In this document: in pieces, positions 18,295 to 27,292 of the stretch
How positions within the stretch are numbered: position 1 is the first letter of the stretch
How the letters are laid out: the number at the start of each line of letters is the position of its first letter
Assembly: GCF_013385825.1 (NCBI RefSeq)
Contig: NZ_JACAPG010000019.1
Location: 1 to 64,000, forward strand
Length of the DNA: 64,000 bases
Reading direction: 5' to 3'
Origin: Pseudomonas reactans
GTDB lineage: Bacteria; Pseudomonadota; Gammaproteobacteria; Pseudomonadales; Pseudomonadaceae
Program-made: the position numbers and the translations under genes
The notes under the pieces: model-generated
Databases searched by the model: none
What the model was told of the DNA's origin: nothing
The model's input: the letters and a program-made list of their open reading frames with translations, nothing else

Positions 18295-19929
18295 TCAGCG
18301 ATCGCTGCGCAATTCCTGAATGCTGATCTCGCGCATGCGAAACTTCTGGATCTTGCCCGTCACCGTCATCGGAAAGTCATTCACAAACTTGAAGTGCCTG
18401 GGCGTCTTGAAGTGCGCGATGCGGTCCTTGCACCAGGCTTGCAGCTCGAGTTCGTTGGCCACATGGCCCGGATGGAATTTAATCCAGGCGACGATTTCTT
18501 CGCCGTAGCGCTCATCGGGAATGCCGATCACCTGCACATCCGCCACCGCCGGGTGAGTGAAGAAGAATTCCTCCAGTTCACGCGGGTACACGTTCTCGCC
18601 GCCACGAATGATCATGTCCTTGTTGCGCCCGGCGATGCACACATAGCCGTGCTCATCCATGCTTGCCAGGTCGCCGGTGTGCATCCAGCCAGCGTCGTCG
18701 ATGGCCTCGTGGGTGGCGTCGGGGTTGTTCCAGTAACCAAGCATCACACTGTAGCCACGGGTGCAGAGTTCGCCGATCTCGCCGCGTGCGACGGTGTTGC
18801 CGTCGGCGTCGATGATCTTGTTTTCAAGTTGCGGCTGAGTACGGCCAACCGTGGTCACGCGGCGTTCCAGATCGTCATCCGCGCCGGTCTGCAAGGACAC
18901 CGGGCTGGTTTCCGTCATGCCGTAGGCAATCTGCACTTCGCTCATGTGCATCTCGCTGATCACTCGGCGCATTACTTCGATGGGGCATGTGGCGCCGGCC
19001 ATGATGCCGGTGCGCAGGGTAGACAGGTCGAACTCGCCGAGGCGCGGGTGATCGAGCATGGCGATGAACATGGTGGGCACACCGTACAGGCCGGTGGCAC
19101 GTTCTTCGGCGACGGTAGTGAGTGTCAGGAGTGGGTCGAAGCCATCATTGGGATAAATCATGGTGGTGCCGTGGGTGATGCAACCCAGGTTGCCCATGAC
19201 CATGCCGAAGCAGTGGTACAGCGGCACCGGGATCACCAGGCGGTCTTGCGCCGTGAGGCCCAGGCTTTCGCCGACCATGTAGCCGTTATTGAGGATGTTG
19301 TGGTGACTGAGGGTGGCGCCCTTGGGGAAGCCGGTGGTGCCGGAGGTGTACTGGATATTCACGGGTTGGTCGAAATGCAGGCTGGCCTGGCGGCTGTGCA
19401 ACTGTTCGGGTGGGACGCCTGCACCGAGGGCCGATAGCTGCGACCAAGGCATGAATCCCGGGGGAGGACTGGGGTCGAGGCTGATCATGCCGCGCAGGTC
19501 GGGTTTCAATGCCTGCAGCATCGCATGGTAATCGGAGCTCTTGAACGACCCGGCGCACACCAGCCACTGACAGCCGGATTGCTTGAGCACGTAGTCCAAT
19601 TCACTGCTGCGGTAGGCCGGGTTGATGTTCACCAGGATCACGCCGAGCTTGGCACTGGCGATCTGGCTGATGCACCACTCGGCGCAATTGGGTGCCCAGA
19701 TGCCCAGACGATCGCCGGTCTGCATGCCCAGGGCGAGAAACGCACGGGCGTGCACATCGACCGCTTCGGCCAGTTGCCGCCAGGTGTAGCGGCGCTGCTG
19801 ATGGCGCACCACCAAGGCCTCGCCATGGGGGAACTGCGCGACGGTGCGGTCAAAGGCTTGGCCAATGGTCATGGCCAGCAAGGTCTTGTCCTGGGAGCCA
19901 CGGCTGTAGCTCTGGTTTGGTTGATCCAT
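18295..19929 (-). CDS. Acyl-CoA synthetase (AMP-forming)
   Basis: 544-residue ANL-superfamily ligase that activates a fatty or branched-chain acid to its CoA thioester through an acyl-AMP. The P-loop-like ATP motif YTSGTTGFPKGATLSHHN is at about residues 190-206. The AMP motif YGMTETSP lies near 320, the hinge GRNKDMIIRGGENVYP near 430, and the C-terminal catalytic Lys region MTVTGKIQKFRMRE follows. The ATG at 19929 matches the family start; the frame is open further upstream but would cover the LiuR operators. It diverges from liuA and shares the operator region, so it is probably part of the LiuR regulon, perhaps making isovaleryl-CoA from isovalerate. The exact substrate is inferred. Confidence 0.9.
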   Translation of the reverse strand: MDQPNQSYSRGSQDKTLLAMTIGQAFDRTVAQFPHGEALVVRHQQRRYTWRQLAEAVDVHARAFLALGMQTGDRLGIWAPNCAEWCISQIASAKLGVILVNINPAYRSSELDYVLKQSGCQWLVCAGSFKSSDYHAMLQALKPDLRGMISLDPSPPPGFMPWSQLSALGAGVPPEQLHSRQASLHFDQPVNIQYTSGTTGFPKGATLSHHNILNNGYMVGESLGLTAQDRLVIPVPLYHCFGMVMGNLGCITHGTTMIYPNDGFDPLLTLTTVAEERATGLYGVPTMFIAMLDHPRLGEFDLSTLRTGIMAGATCPIEVMRRVISEMHMSEVQIAYGMTETSPVSLQTGADDDLERRVTTVGRTQPQLENKIIDADGNTVARGEIGELCTRGYSVMLGYWNNPDATHEAIDDAGWMHTGDLASMDEHGYVCIAGRNKDMIIRGGENVYPRELEEFFFTHPAVADVQVIGIPDERYGEEIVAWIKFHPGHVANELELQAWCKDRIAHFKTPRHFKFVNDFPMTVTGKIQKFRMREISIQELRSDR

Positions 19930-19956
19930 AACGACCCCTGTTGTCTTTTTTGTAGG

Positions 19957-19973
19957 TTGACGTAAACGTAAAC
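19957..19973. promoter_or_regulatory. Probable LiuR operator 1 (liuA/acyl-CoA synthetase intergenic)
   Basis: TTGACGTAAACGTAAAC repeats the half-sites of the palindrome before liuR (TTGACG and CGTAAA/TTTACG). It lies 28 bases before the synthetase start and can act on both divergent transcripts. Confidence 0.75.
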
Positions 19974-19999
19974 TACGATTGACAGCACCGCAACGCAAG

Positions 20000-20016
20000 C
20001 TTACGTTAACGTAAAG
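20000..20016. promoter_or_regulatory. Probable LiuR operator 2
   Basis: CTTACGTTAACGTAAAG contains the perfect 14-bp palindrome TTACGTTAACGTAA, 64 bases before the liuA start. With the site at 19957 and that at 11126 it forms a consistent set for one regulator. Confidence 0.8.
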
Positions 20017-20079
20017 GTGAGCGCCCTCCCCTGGCGCACCCTCCACACAAAAACAACGCTCACATTAAGGTGCCTGTCC

Positions 20080-21243
20080 ATGAGTTACCCGTCCCTGAAC
20101 TTCGCCCTCGGTGAAACCATCGACATGCTGCGCGACCAGGTGCAGTCCTTCGTGAGCAAGGAAATCGCGCCGCGTGCGGCACAGATCGACAGTGACAACC
20201 TGTTCCCCGCCGATCTGTGGCAGAAATTCGGCGACATGGGCCTGCTGGGCATCACCGTTCCGGAGGAGTACGGCGGCGCCGGCCTGGGTTACCTGGCCCA
20301 CGTGGTGGCGATGGAAGAGATCAGCCGCGGCTCGGCCTCGGTGGCGTTGTCCTACGGCGCGCACTCCAACCTGTGTGTGAACCAGATCAACCGCAACGGT
20401 AACCACGCACAGAAACTCAAGTACCTGCCCAAGCTCATCAGCGGCGAACACGTCGGCGCCCTGGCCATGAGCGAGCCGAATGCCGGTTCCGATGTGGTCT
20501 CGATGAAGCTGCGCGCGGACAAACGCGGCGATCATTATGTGCTCAACGGCAGCAAGACCTGGATCACCAATGGCCCCGACGCCAGCACTTACGTGATCTA
20601 CGCCAAGACCGACCTGGAAAAAGGCCCCCACGGCATCACCGCCTTCATCGTCGAACGCGACTGGAAAGGCTTCAGCCGCAGCAACAAGTTCGACAAGCTG
20701 GGCATGCGCGGCTCCAACACCTGCGAGCTGTTTTTCGATGACGTTGAAGTACCCGAAGAAAACATCCTCGGCGTGCTCAACGGTGGCGTGAAAGTGCTGA
20801 TGAGCGGCCTGGACTACGAACGCGTGGTGCTGTCCGGCGGCCCCACCGGGATCATGCAAGCCTGCATGGACCTGATCGTGCCCTATATCCACGATCGCAA
20901 ACAGTTCGGCCAGAGCATTGGCGAATTCCAGCTGATCCAGGGCAAGGTCGCCGACATGTACACCCAGCTGAATGCCAGCCGCGCCTATCTCTACGCAGTG
21001 GCCCAGGCGTGCGAACGCGGCGAAACCACGCGCAAGGATGCGGCCGGGGTGATCCTCTACAGCGCCGAACGCGCCACGCAGATGGCACTCGACGCGATCC
21101 AGATCCTGGGCGGTAACGGCTATATCAATGAATTCCCTGCAGGTCGGCTGCTGCGGGATGCCAAGCTGTATGAAATCGGCGCCGGCACCAGTGAGATCCG
21201 CCGGATGCTGATCGGTCGCGAACTCTTCAACGAAACCCGCTGA
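20080..21243 (+). CDS. liuA: Isovaleryl-CoA dehydrogenase
   Basis: Oxidises isovaleryl-CoA to 3-methylcrotonyl-CoA, the first committed step of leucine breakdown. The 387-residue protein has ALAMSEPNAGSDVVSM and HYVLNGSKTWITNGPDA (flavin and substrate loops). Glu247 in LDYERVVLSGGP sits where isovaleryl-CoA dehydrogenases carry their catalytic base, unlike the C-terminal Glu of medium-chain enzymes. ILGGNGYINEFPAGRLLRDA closes the FAD site. The ATG at 20080 follows AAGGTG. It is the first gene of liuABCD, with liuB 12 bases downstream. Confidence 0.97.
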   Translation: MSYPSLNFALGETIDMLRDQVQSFVSKEIAPRAAQIDSDNLFPADLWQKFGDMGLLGITVPEEYGGAGLGYLAHVVAMEEISRGSASVALSYGAHSNLCVNQINRNGNHAQKLKYLPKLISGEHVGALAMSEPNAGSDVVSMKLRADKRGDHYVLNGSKTWITNGPDASTYVIYAKTDLEKGPHGITAFIVERDWKGFSRSNKFDKLGMRGSNTCELFFDDVEVPEENILGVLNGGVKVLMSGLDYERVVLSGGPTGIMQACMDLIVPYIHDRKQFGQSIGEFQLIQGKVADMYTQLNASRAYLYAVAQACERGETTRKDAAGVILYSAERATQMALDAIQILGGNGYINEFPAGRLLRDAKLYEIGAGTSEIRRMLIGRELFNETR

Positions 21244-21254
21244 AGGAACGCACC

Positions 21255-22862
21255 ATGGCCACCTTGCATACCCAACTCAACCCACGTTCGGCAGAGTTTG
21301 CCGCCAACAGCGCGGCGATGCGCCAACAGGTCGACGCGCTGCACAGCCTGCTTGCCCAAGTGCAGCAAGGCGGCGGTGCCAAGGCCCAGGAGCGGCACAC
21401 CTCACGCGGCAAACTGTTACCCCGCGAGCGCATCAACCGTTTGCTCGACCCCGGCTCGCCGTTCCTTGAACTCAGCCAACTGGCTGCCCATCAGGTGTAT
21501 GGCGAAGACGTGCCTGCCGCCGGGCTGATTGCCGGGATCGGCCGGGTGGAAGGCGTCGAATGCATGATCGTCGCCAACGACGCCACGGTGAAAGGCGGCT
21601 CCTACTACCCGCTCACGGTGAAAAAACACCTGCGCGCCCAGACGATCGCCGAGCAGAACCGCCTGCCGTGCATCTACCTGGTGGACTCCGGCGGCGCCAA
21701 CCTGCCGCGTCAGGATGAAGTGTTCCCCGACCGCGAACACTTCGGGCGGATCTTCTTCAACCAGGCCAACATGAGCGCCCAAGGCATCCCGCAGATCGCG
21801 GTGGTGATGGGCTCGTGCACCGCCGGTGGCGCCTACGTGCCGGCCATGGCCGACGAAGCGATCATGGTGCGCAACCAGGCCACCATCTTCCTTGCCGGCC
21901 CGCCGCTGGTGAAAGCCGCGACGGGTGAAGTGGTCAGCGCCGAAGACCTCGGCGGTGCCGATGTGCACTGCAAGATCTCCGGCGTCGCCGACCACTATGC
22001 CGACAGCGATGAACACGCGCTGGCGCTGGCTCGGCGCAGCGTGGCCAACCTCAATTGGCGCAAACAAGGCGAACTGCTGCAACGCACACCGGTCGCGCCG
22101 CTGTACAGCAGCGAAGAGTTGTATGGCGTGATCCCGGCCGATGCCAAGCAGCCCTTTGATGTGCGCGAAGTGATCGCAAGGCTGGTGGACGGCTCGGTGT
22201 TCGATGAGTTCAAGGCGCTGTTCGGCACCACCTTGGTATGTGGCTTTGGGCATCTGCATGGCTACCCGATTGCGATCCTGGCCAACAACGGCATCCTGTT
22301 TGCCGAAGCCGCGCAAAAAGGCGCGCACTTTATCGAACTGGCCTGCCAGCGTGGCATTCCGCTGCTGTTCCTGCAGAACATCACCGGGTTCATGGTCGGC
22401 CAGAAATACGAAGCCGGTGGCATCGCCAAGCACGGCGCCAAGCTGGTCACCGCAGTGGCCTGCGCCAAGGTACCGAAGTTCACGGTGATCATCGGCGGCA
22501 GCTTTGGCGCCGGGAACTATGGCATGTGCGGTCGCGCCTATGACCCGCGTTTCCTGTGGATGTGGCCGAATGCACGCATCGGCGTGATGGGCGCCGAACA
22601 GGCGGCCGGCGTGCTGGTGCAGGTCAAGCGCGAGCAGGCTGAACGCGCAGGCACAGGGTTCAGCGCCGAAGAAGAGGCCGCCATCAAGCAACCAATCCTT
22701 GACCAGTACGAAACCCAGGGCCACCCCTACTACTCCAGCGCGCGCCTGTGGGACGACGGTGTGATTGACCCGTTGCAGACCCGGGACGTACTGGCCCTGG
22801 CGTTGTCCGCTTCGCTGAATGCCCCCATCGAGCCGAGCCGCTTCGGCGTGTTCCGCATGTAA
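21255..22862 (+). CDS. liuB: Methylcrotonyl-CoA carboxylase, carboxyltransferase (beta) subunit
   Basis: Transfers CO2 from carboxybiotin on LiuD to 3-methylcrotonyl-CoA. The 535-residue protein has the two crotonase-like lobes of biotin-dependent carboxyltransferases, with IYLVDSGGANLPRQDEVFPD, MGSCTAGGAYVPAM and, in the C-lobe, ITGFMVGQKYEAGGIAKHGAK and GGSFGAGNYGMCGRAYDPRF. Length matches MCC beta subunits. It follows liuA by 12 bases and is separated from liuC by a REP pair that may alter transcript stability between the two halves of the operon. Confidence 0.97.
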   Translation: MATLHTQLNPRSAEFAANSAAMRQQVDALHSLLAQVQQGGGAKAQERHTSRGKLLPRERINRLLDPGSPFLELSQLAAHQVYGEDVPAAGLIAGIGRVEGVECMIVANDATVKGGSYYPLTVKKHLRAQTIAEQNRLPCIYLVDSGGANLPRQDEVFPDREHFGRIFFNQANMSAQGIPQIAVVMGSCTAGGAYVPAMADEAIMVRNQATIFLAGPPLVKAATGEVVSAEDLGGADVHCKISGVADHYADSDEHALALARRSVANLNWRKQGELLQRTPVAPLYSSEELYGVIPADAKQPFDVREVIARLVDGSVFDEFKALFGTTLVCGFGHLHGYPIAILANNGILFAEAAQKGAHFIELACQRGIPLLFLQNITGFMVGQKYEAGGIAKHGAKLVTAVACAKVPKFTVIIGGSFGAGNYGMCGRAYDPRFLWMWPNARIGVMGAEQAAGVLVQVKREQAERAGTGFSAEEEAAIKQPILDQYETQGHPYYSSARLWDDGVIDPLQTRDVLALALSASLNAPIEPSRFGVFRM

Positions 22863-22863
22863 C

Positions 22864-22966
22864 CTGTAGGAGCGAGCTTGCTCGCGAAGATCGTCAACGA
22901 TGACGCGGGAATTCTGGATGAGCGCGTTGATTGGACGTTTTTCGCGAGCAAGCTCGCTCCTACAGG
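22864..22966. repeat. REP inverted pair inside the liu operon
   Basis: CTGTAGGAGCGAGCTTGCTCGCGA at the left is answered by TCGCGAGCAAGCTCGCTCCTACAG at the right. The spacer carries ATCGTCAACGATGACGC, the reverse complement of the spacer signature at 11016-11118, so this copy lies in the opposite orientation and belongs to the GAGC/GCTC subtype. It fills the liuB-liuC gap. Confidence 0.93.
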
Positions 22967-22995
22967 AGACCTCTTATCATCATGGAGCTCCTTGC

Positions 22996-23802
22996 ATGAG
23001 CGATTTCAACACCCTCGAACTGATCTCCGACAGCCGTGGCTTTGCCACCCTGTGGCTCAGTCGTGAAGCCAAGAACAACGCGTTCAACGCAGAGATGATC
23101 CGCGAACTGATCATCGCCCTCGACCACGTACAGGGTGATCCATCCCTGCGCTTTCTGGTGCTGCGCGGGCGCGGCAAGCATTTCAGCGCCGGGGCCGATC
23201 TGGCCTGGATGCAGCAATCGGCCGAGCTGGATTACCACACCAACCTGGACGATGCCCGTGAGTTGGCCGAGTTGATGTACAACCTGGCCAAGCTGAAAAT
23301 CCCGACCCTGGCGGTGGTGCAAGGCGCGGCCTACGGTGGCGCACTCGGCTTGATCAGTTGCTGCGACATGGCGATTGGCGCGGACGATGCGCAGTTCTGC
23401 CTGTCGGAAGTACGCATCGGCTTGGCGCCAGCGGTGATCAGCCCGTTCGTGGTACAGGCCATCGGCGAGCGCGCAGCACGGCGCTATGCGCTGACCGCTG
23501 AGCGCTTTGGTGGCCAGCGGGCACGGGAGATCGGTTTGTTGGCGGAAAGCTATCCCGTCGGCGAGCTGGATCAACAAGTCGAACAGTGGATCGCAAACCT
23601 CCTGCAAAACAGCCCGGCGGCCATGCGCGCCAGCAAGGACTTGCTGCGCGAAGTGGGCCACGGCGCCCTCACCCCGGCCCTGCGCCGCTATTGCGAAAAT
23701 GCCATCGCGCGCATTCGTGTCAGCGCCGAAGGCCAGGAAGGCCTGCGCGCCTTCCTGCAAAAACGTCCACCCAGCTGGCAATCGCAGGAGCCACGTTCAT
23801 GA
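22996..23802 (+). CDS. liuC: Methylglutaconyl-CoA hydratase
   Basis: Enoyl-CoA hydratase/isomerase family enzyme converting 3-methylglutaconyl-CoA to HMG-CoA. The 268-residue protein contains HFSAGADLAWM (oxyanion hole) and GAAYGGALGLISCCD with FCLSEVRIGLAPAVISPFV (second oxyanion and catalytic region). The ATG at 22996 gives the standard MSDFNTLEL start. Its stop overlaps liuD by four bases (ATGA), so the two are translationally coupled. Confidence 0.95.
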   Translation: MSDFNTLELISDSRGFATLWLSREAKNNAFNAEMIRELIIALDHVQGDPSLRFLVLRGRGKHFSAGADLAWMQQSAELDYHTNLDDARELAELMYNLAKLKIPTLAVVQGAAYGGALGLISCCDMAIGADDAQFCLSEVRIGLAPAVISPFVVQAIGERAARRYALTAERFGGQRAREIGLLAESYPVGELDQQVEQWIANLLQNSPAAMRASKDLLREVGHGALTPALRRYCENAIARIRVSAEGQEGLRAFLQKRPPSWQSQEPRS

Positions 23803-25724
23803 GCACGTTGACGACCCTACTGGTGGCGAACCGGGGCGAGATTGCTTGCCGAGTGATGCGCACCGCCAAGGCCATGGGCCTGACCACCGTGGCGGTGCAC
23901 AGCGCCACTGACCGCGATGCGCGCCACAGCCGTGAGGCGGATATCCGCGTCGACCTGGGCGGCAGCAAGGCCACTGACAGCTACCTGAAAATCGACAAAC
24001 TGATCGCTGCAGCCCAGGCCAGCGGTGCCCAGGCGATCCATCCGGGTTACGGTTTTTTGTCGGAGAACGCCGGTTTTGCCCGCGCGATTGAAGCCGCCGG
24101 GTTGATATTCCTCGGCGCGCCCGCCTCGGCCATCGATGCCATGGGCAGCAAGTCGGCCGCCAAGGCCTTGATGGAAACCGCCGGGGTCCCCTTGGTTCCG
24201 GGTTACCACGGTGAAGCCCAGGACCTGGAGACCTTCCGCGCAGCCTGCGAGCGCATCGGCTATCCCGTGCTGCTCAAGGCTACGGCGGGTGGCGGCGGCA
24301 AGGGCATGAAGGTGGTCGAGGAGGTCAGCCAGTTGGCCGAAGCCCTGGCCTCGGCACAGCGCGAGGCATTGTCGTCCTTCGGCAATGGGCAAATGTTGGT
24401 GGAAAAGTACCTGCTCAAGCCTCGCCATGTGGAGATCCAGGTGTTTGCCGATCAGCACGGACATTGCCTATACCTCAATGAACGTGACTGCTCGATCCAG
24501 CGTCGTCACCAGAAGGTCGTCGAAGAGGCGCCAGCACCGGGACTGAGTGTTGAACAGCGCAAGGCCATGGGCGAAGCCGCCGTGCGCGCCGCCCAGGCCA
24601 TCGGCTATGTCGGCGCAGGCACCGTGGAGTTCCTGCTGGACGCACGCGGCGAATTCTTCTTCATGGAGATGAACACGCGGCTGCAAGTGGAGCACCCGGT
24701 GACCGAGGCGATCACCGGCCTGGACTTGGTGGCCTGGCAGATCCGTGTCGCCCAGGGCGAGGCGTTGCCGATCACCCAGGAGCAGGTGCCGCTGATTGGC
24801 CATGCGATCGAAGTGCGGCTGTATGCCGAAGACCCGGCCAATGACTTCCTGCCCGCCACCGGGCACCTGGCGCTGTACCGCGAATCCGCACCGAGCCCTG
24901 GGCGCCGCGTGGACAGCGGTGTGGAGCAAGGCGACAGCGTGTCGCCGTTCTACGATCCCATGCTCGGCAAGCTGATTGCCTGGGGTGAAGACCGTGAGCA
25001 GGCGCGGTTGCGATTGCTGGCCATGCTGGACGAGTTTGCCATCGGCGGGCTGAAGACCAACCTGGGATTTTTGCGGCGCATCATCGGGCATCCGGCGTTT
25101 GCGGCGGCTGAGTTGGATACCGGGTTTATTCCGCGTTATCAGAATGAGTTGCTGCCGGTGCCTGGAGAATTGAGTGACGAGTTCTGGCAGGCGGCCGCCT
25201 CAGCATTCATACAGAGCTTGCCAGCGGAAGAAGGACCTTGGGCAGACAAGCGAGGATTTCGCGCCGGGCTACCTGCCGAGGTTTCACTGCACTTGAGCTG
25301 CAATGGCCAGGATCGATTGGTGACGTTGGCGGCTGAGGCGCCACAGCTGCGAGGCGAACAGTTGCTGGTTGAGCAACAGGGCGTGCGTCGCAGCCATCTG
25401 GCAGTTCGCAGCGAAGGCACTGTATTTTTGCGCTGGGGCGGCGAGATGCAGGGCGTGACACTGTTCGACCCGATTGCGGCGGTTGAGGCCAACCAGTCCC
25501 ATCAAGGCGGCCTGACCGCGCCGATGAACGGCAGTATCGTGCGGGTGCTGGTGGAGGTTGGCCAAAACGTTGAGGCCGGCACGCAACTGGTGGTGCTGGA
25601 GGCCATGAAGATGGAACACAGCATCCGCGCGCCTCAAGCCGGGGTGGTCAAGGCGTTGTTCTGCCAGGAAGGCGAAATGGTTGCAGAAGGTTGCGCGTTG
25701 GTGGAACTCGAAGCGAACGGCTAG
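23799..25724 (+). CDS. liuD: Methylcrotonyl-CoA carboxylase, biotin-carboxylase/carrier (alpha) subunit
   Basis: ATP-dependent carboxylation of its own biotin, which feeds LiuB. The 641-residue protein has a biotin carboxylase domain (LLVANRGEIACRV start, KATAGGGGKGMKVV ATP loop, EMNTRLQVEHPVTE near residue 290) and a C-terminal carrier domain. Lys604 in LEAMKMEH is the biotinylation site. The start ATG lies in the liuC stop. The 3' end overlaps the convergent repressor-like gene by four bases. Confidence 0.97.
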   Translation: MSTLTTLLVANRGEIACRVMRTAKAMGLTTVAVHSATDRDARHSREADIRVDLGGSKATDSYLKIDKLIAAAQASGAQAIHPGYGFLSENAGFARAIEAAGLIFLGAPASAIDAMGSKSAAKALMETAGVPLVPGYHGEAQDLETFRAACERIGYPVLLKATAGGGGKGMKVVEEVSQLAEALASAQREALSSFGNGQMLVEKYLLKPRHVEIQVFADQHGHCLYLNERDCSIQRRHQKVVEEAPAPGLSVEQRKAMGEAAVRAAQAIGYVGAGTVEFLLDARGEFFFMEMNTRLQVEHPVTEAITGLDLVAWQIRVAQGEALPITQEQVPLIGHAIEVRLYAEDPANDFLPATGHLALYRESAPSPGRRVDSGVEQGDSVSPFYDPMLGKLIAWGEDREQARLRLLAMLDEFAIGGLKTNLGFLRRIIGHPAFAAAELDTGFIPRYQNELLPVPGELSDEFWQAAASAFIQSLPAEEGPWADKRGFRAGLPAEVSLHLSCNGQDRLVTLAAEAPQLRGEQLLVEQQGVRRSHLAVRSEGTVFLRWGGEMQGVTLFDPIAAVEANQSHQGGLTAPMNGSIVRVLVEVGQNVEAGTQLVVLEAMKMEHSIRAPQAGVVKALFCQEGEMVAEGCALVELEANG

Positions 25725-26353
25725 AACTTCGCAATGGCCTGAACAACGACACCCAGAATGTGGCACTCATCAGTGAATGGCTGCTTTGGGTAGGTGGGAT
25801 TGAGCGGCACCAGGTAGAGCTGGCCGCTTTCTTCCCGCAACTGGCGGAAGGTCGCCTGAGGGCTCCCGGCCCATTGGGCAACCACCAGTTTGCCGGGCTC
25901 GGCCTTGATGGCCGGGTCGACCAGGATGAGCATGCCCGCGCTGATGCTCAAGCCGCTGGGCGCGGTCATGGCGTCGCCGCTGACCGGCAGCCAGAACGCA
26001 TCGCCCTTGGCAGGGTAATCGGTGAGTTCGAAGCGGTCAGCGCCATAGGCCGCACGCTCTTCGCGGACCTCGCACAGCCCTTTCCAACCGCTGACCGGGT
26101 AGCGAAAATACGGGCTGTAGTGCTTCTGCGCAGGCGCGTCCTCCGCCCGCTCACGAATGTCCAGCGCGACTTCCAGATACCCCAGCCCCAACGCGGCTAA
26201 CACCCGGTTCATGTCCACCACACTCGGCGCACGGCGCTTGTTGAGCCAATGGCCAACGCCGCCTTGAGACATGCCCAGACGCTCAGCCAATTCACCCTGC
26301 GTGACCTTGCGGTCTTCCATGTTGGCCTTGACCAACGCTATCCAGTTATCCAT
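25721..26353 (-). CDS. XRE/S24-type repressor-like regulator with degenerate protease site
   Basis: 210 residues: an N-terminal HTH (about 5-60, VTQGELAERLGMSQGGVGHWLNKRRAPS) and a C-terminal S24/LexA-like dimerisation domain. In cleavable repressors the catalytic Ser lies in GDSM and the Lys in a late ATFK/VTVK strand. Here they read GDAM (Ala128) and ATFRQL (Arg170). The usual Ala-Gly or Cys-Gly cleavage dipeptide near the linker is also not obvious (PVSGWKGLCEV). It should therefore bind DNA but not self-cleave. The ATG at 26353 was chosen because it starts the HTH cleanly. The small DUF3077-like gene diverges from it. No phage genes are adjacent. Confidence 0.85.
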   Translation of the reverse strand: MDNWIALVKANMEDRKVTQGELAERLGMSQGGVGHWLNKRRAPSVVDMNRVLAALGLGYLEVALDIRERAEDAPAQKHYSPYFRYPVSGWKGLCEVREERAAYGADRFELTDYPAKGDAFWLPVSGDAMTAPSGLSISAGMLILVDPAIKAEPGKLVVAQWAGSPQATFRQLREESGQLYLVPLNPTYPKQPFTDECHILGVVVQAIAKF

Positions 26354-26485
26354 GGAAGCTGACAATACGTCACGCAGTTTCCAGGGCAATAAACAGTTTG
26401 TAGTAATCCATAAAACGACATAAATACGATACGTACTATCATCGGACATAAGGTTTTCGACACCCATAACAGAGTACCGCCCCTT

Positions 26486-26827
26486 ATGACCACCAGCCCG
26501 TACCTCCTGCACGAAATCCCTGAAGATCACGACCTGCGCAGCAGTGGCGCCGCCCAGCGCGCACTGGACTTTTATTTGAAAGAAGAGATGTCGGCCGCAG
26601 CCCCCGACGACGCCCTCTTCGCCATCAAGCCAGGCATCAGCCCGGAAGAAGCCCTGGTGCACGCCTCGGACCTGTTGCGCAGCGCCGCCGCTACGGCCTA
26701 TGAGTCAGCGAGCAGCCATCAGGGTAATCATCGTGACCTGGCGTTTTCGGTGGTGTATTTGATTGATATGGCGAAGGCGATGGTGGAGCGGTCGTTGCAG
26801 GTGCCAGCGGCTCAAGCGAACGGATAA
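26486..26827 (+). CDS. Small DUF3077/DUF6124-like protein
   Basis: 113 residues, acidic and soluble. It resembles the Pseudomonas family with a central FAIKPGISPEEALVHASDLLRSAAATAYESA helix pair and a late FSVVYLIDMAKAMVERSL helix. Members are common and uncharacterised, often in multiple copies per genome. It diverges from the S24-like regulator with a 132-base gap that is AT-rich and could hold that regulator's operator. No function can be given. Confidence 0.75.
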   Translation: MTTSPYLLHEIPEDHDLRSSGAAQRALDFYLKEEMSAAAPDDALFAIKPGISPEEALVHASDLLRSAAATAYESASSHQGNHRDLAFSVVYLIDMAKAMVERSLQVPAAQANG

Positions 26828-26870
26828 CAGGCGCAGAAGAAAAATATTTCTATCTCACGGATAAAAACAT

Positions 26871-26900
26871 TTGACTTGCAAATGATAATGATTATTATTG
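26871..26900 (+). promoter_or_regulatory. Fur-controlled promoter of prrF
   Basis: A -35 box TTGACT (26871-26876) and a -10 box TATTAT (26893-26898) are 16 bases apart. The run AATGATAATGATTATTATTG overlaps the -10 and matches the Fur box (GATAATGATAATCATTATC) closely. Iron-replete Fur would block this promoter. Confidence 0.9.
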
Positions 26901-26904
26901 GACC

Positions 26905-27020
26905 CAGCTGATCGCGAGATCAGTCGATAGACCAAGGGACCTTAGGTCGGACTCTTGGAATATCTCCTCATCAGGCTAATCACGGTTTTTGACCCGGCTC
27001 TTTGGCCGGGTCTTTTTTTT
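26905..27020 (+). ncRNA. prrF: PrrF iron-responsive small RNA
   Basis: PrrF sRNAs are made under iron starvation and repress mRNAs for iron-containing proteins, functionally like RyhB. The stretch holds the conserved PrrF core, TATCTCCTCATCAGGCTAAT at 26961-26980, followed by CACGGTTTTTG. A 5' stem-loop (CTGATCGCGAGATCAG) precedes it, and an intrinsic terminator and a Fur-box promoter flank it. The length of about 115 nt fits PrrF. Only one copy is in the window, as in non-aeruginosa pseudomonads where PrrF1 and PrrF2 are unlinked. The 5' end is estimated from the promoter. Confidence 0.93.
26991..27020 (+). terminator. Terminator of prrF
   Basis: GACCCGGC and GCCGGGTC form an 8-bp stem followed by eight T residues; a textbook intrinsic terminator. 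The 272 bases from here to the carboxypeptidase gene hold nothing else I can support. Confidence 0.95.
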
Positions 27021-27292
27021 GCCAGTTTCCCTGGCATGGCTTCAGGCTAATGAAGACTATGTGTTGCTCAATGGCGCGCATGGTAGCAAAAGACCATCGC
27101 CAAAAGAAAGTCAGTCGAACGCTCTAGTCCAAACCTTTGCGAAATAGCGCTTGAGAATCAATCTCATAGATTCTAAGCTGCTGCGGCGTCAAGGATGACG
27201 CCCCCTCCCCCGTGCAACAATTTTGCATCCAGTCTTTACCAGACTCCTGTGTAATATAGCCGCCACAACACTCATATTCAGGCAATCAGACT

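Noticed and set aside
25721..26827. Prophage remnant
   Set aside because: Only a repressor-like and a DUF3077-like gene are present, with no integrase, structural or lysis genes and no attachment repeats.
27130..27170. Second Fur box before the carboxypeptidase gene (GAGAATCAATCTC)
   Set aside because: Only a partial match, no promoter boxes at suitable distance.
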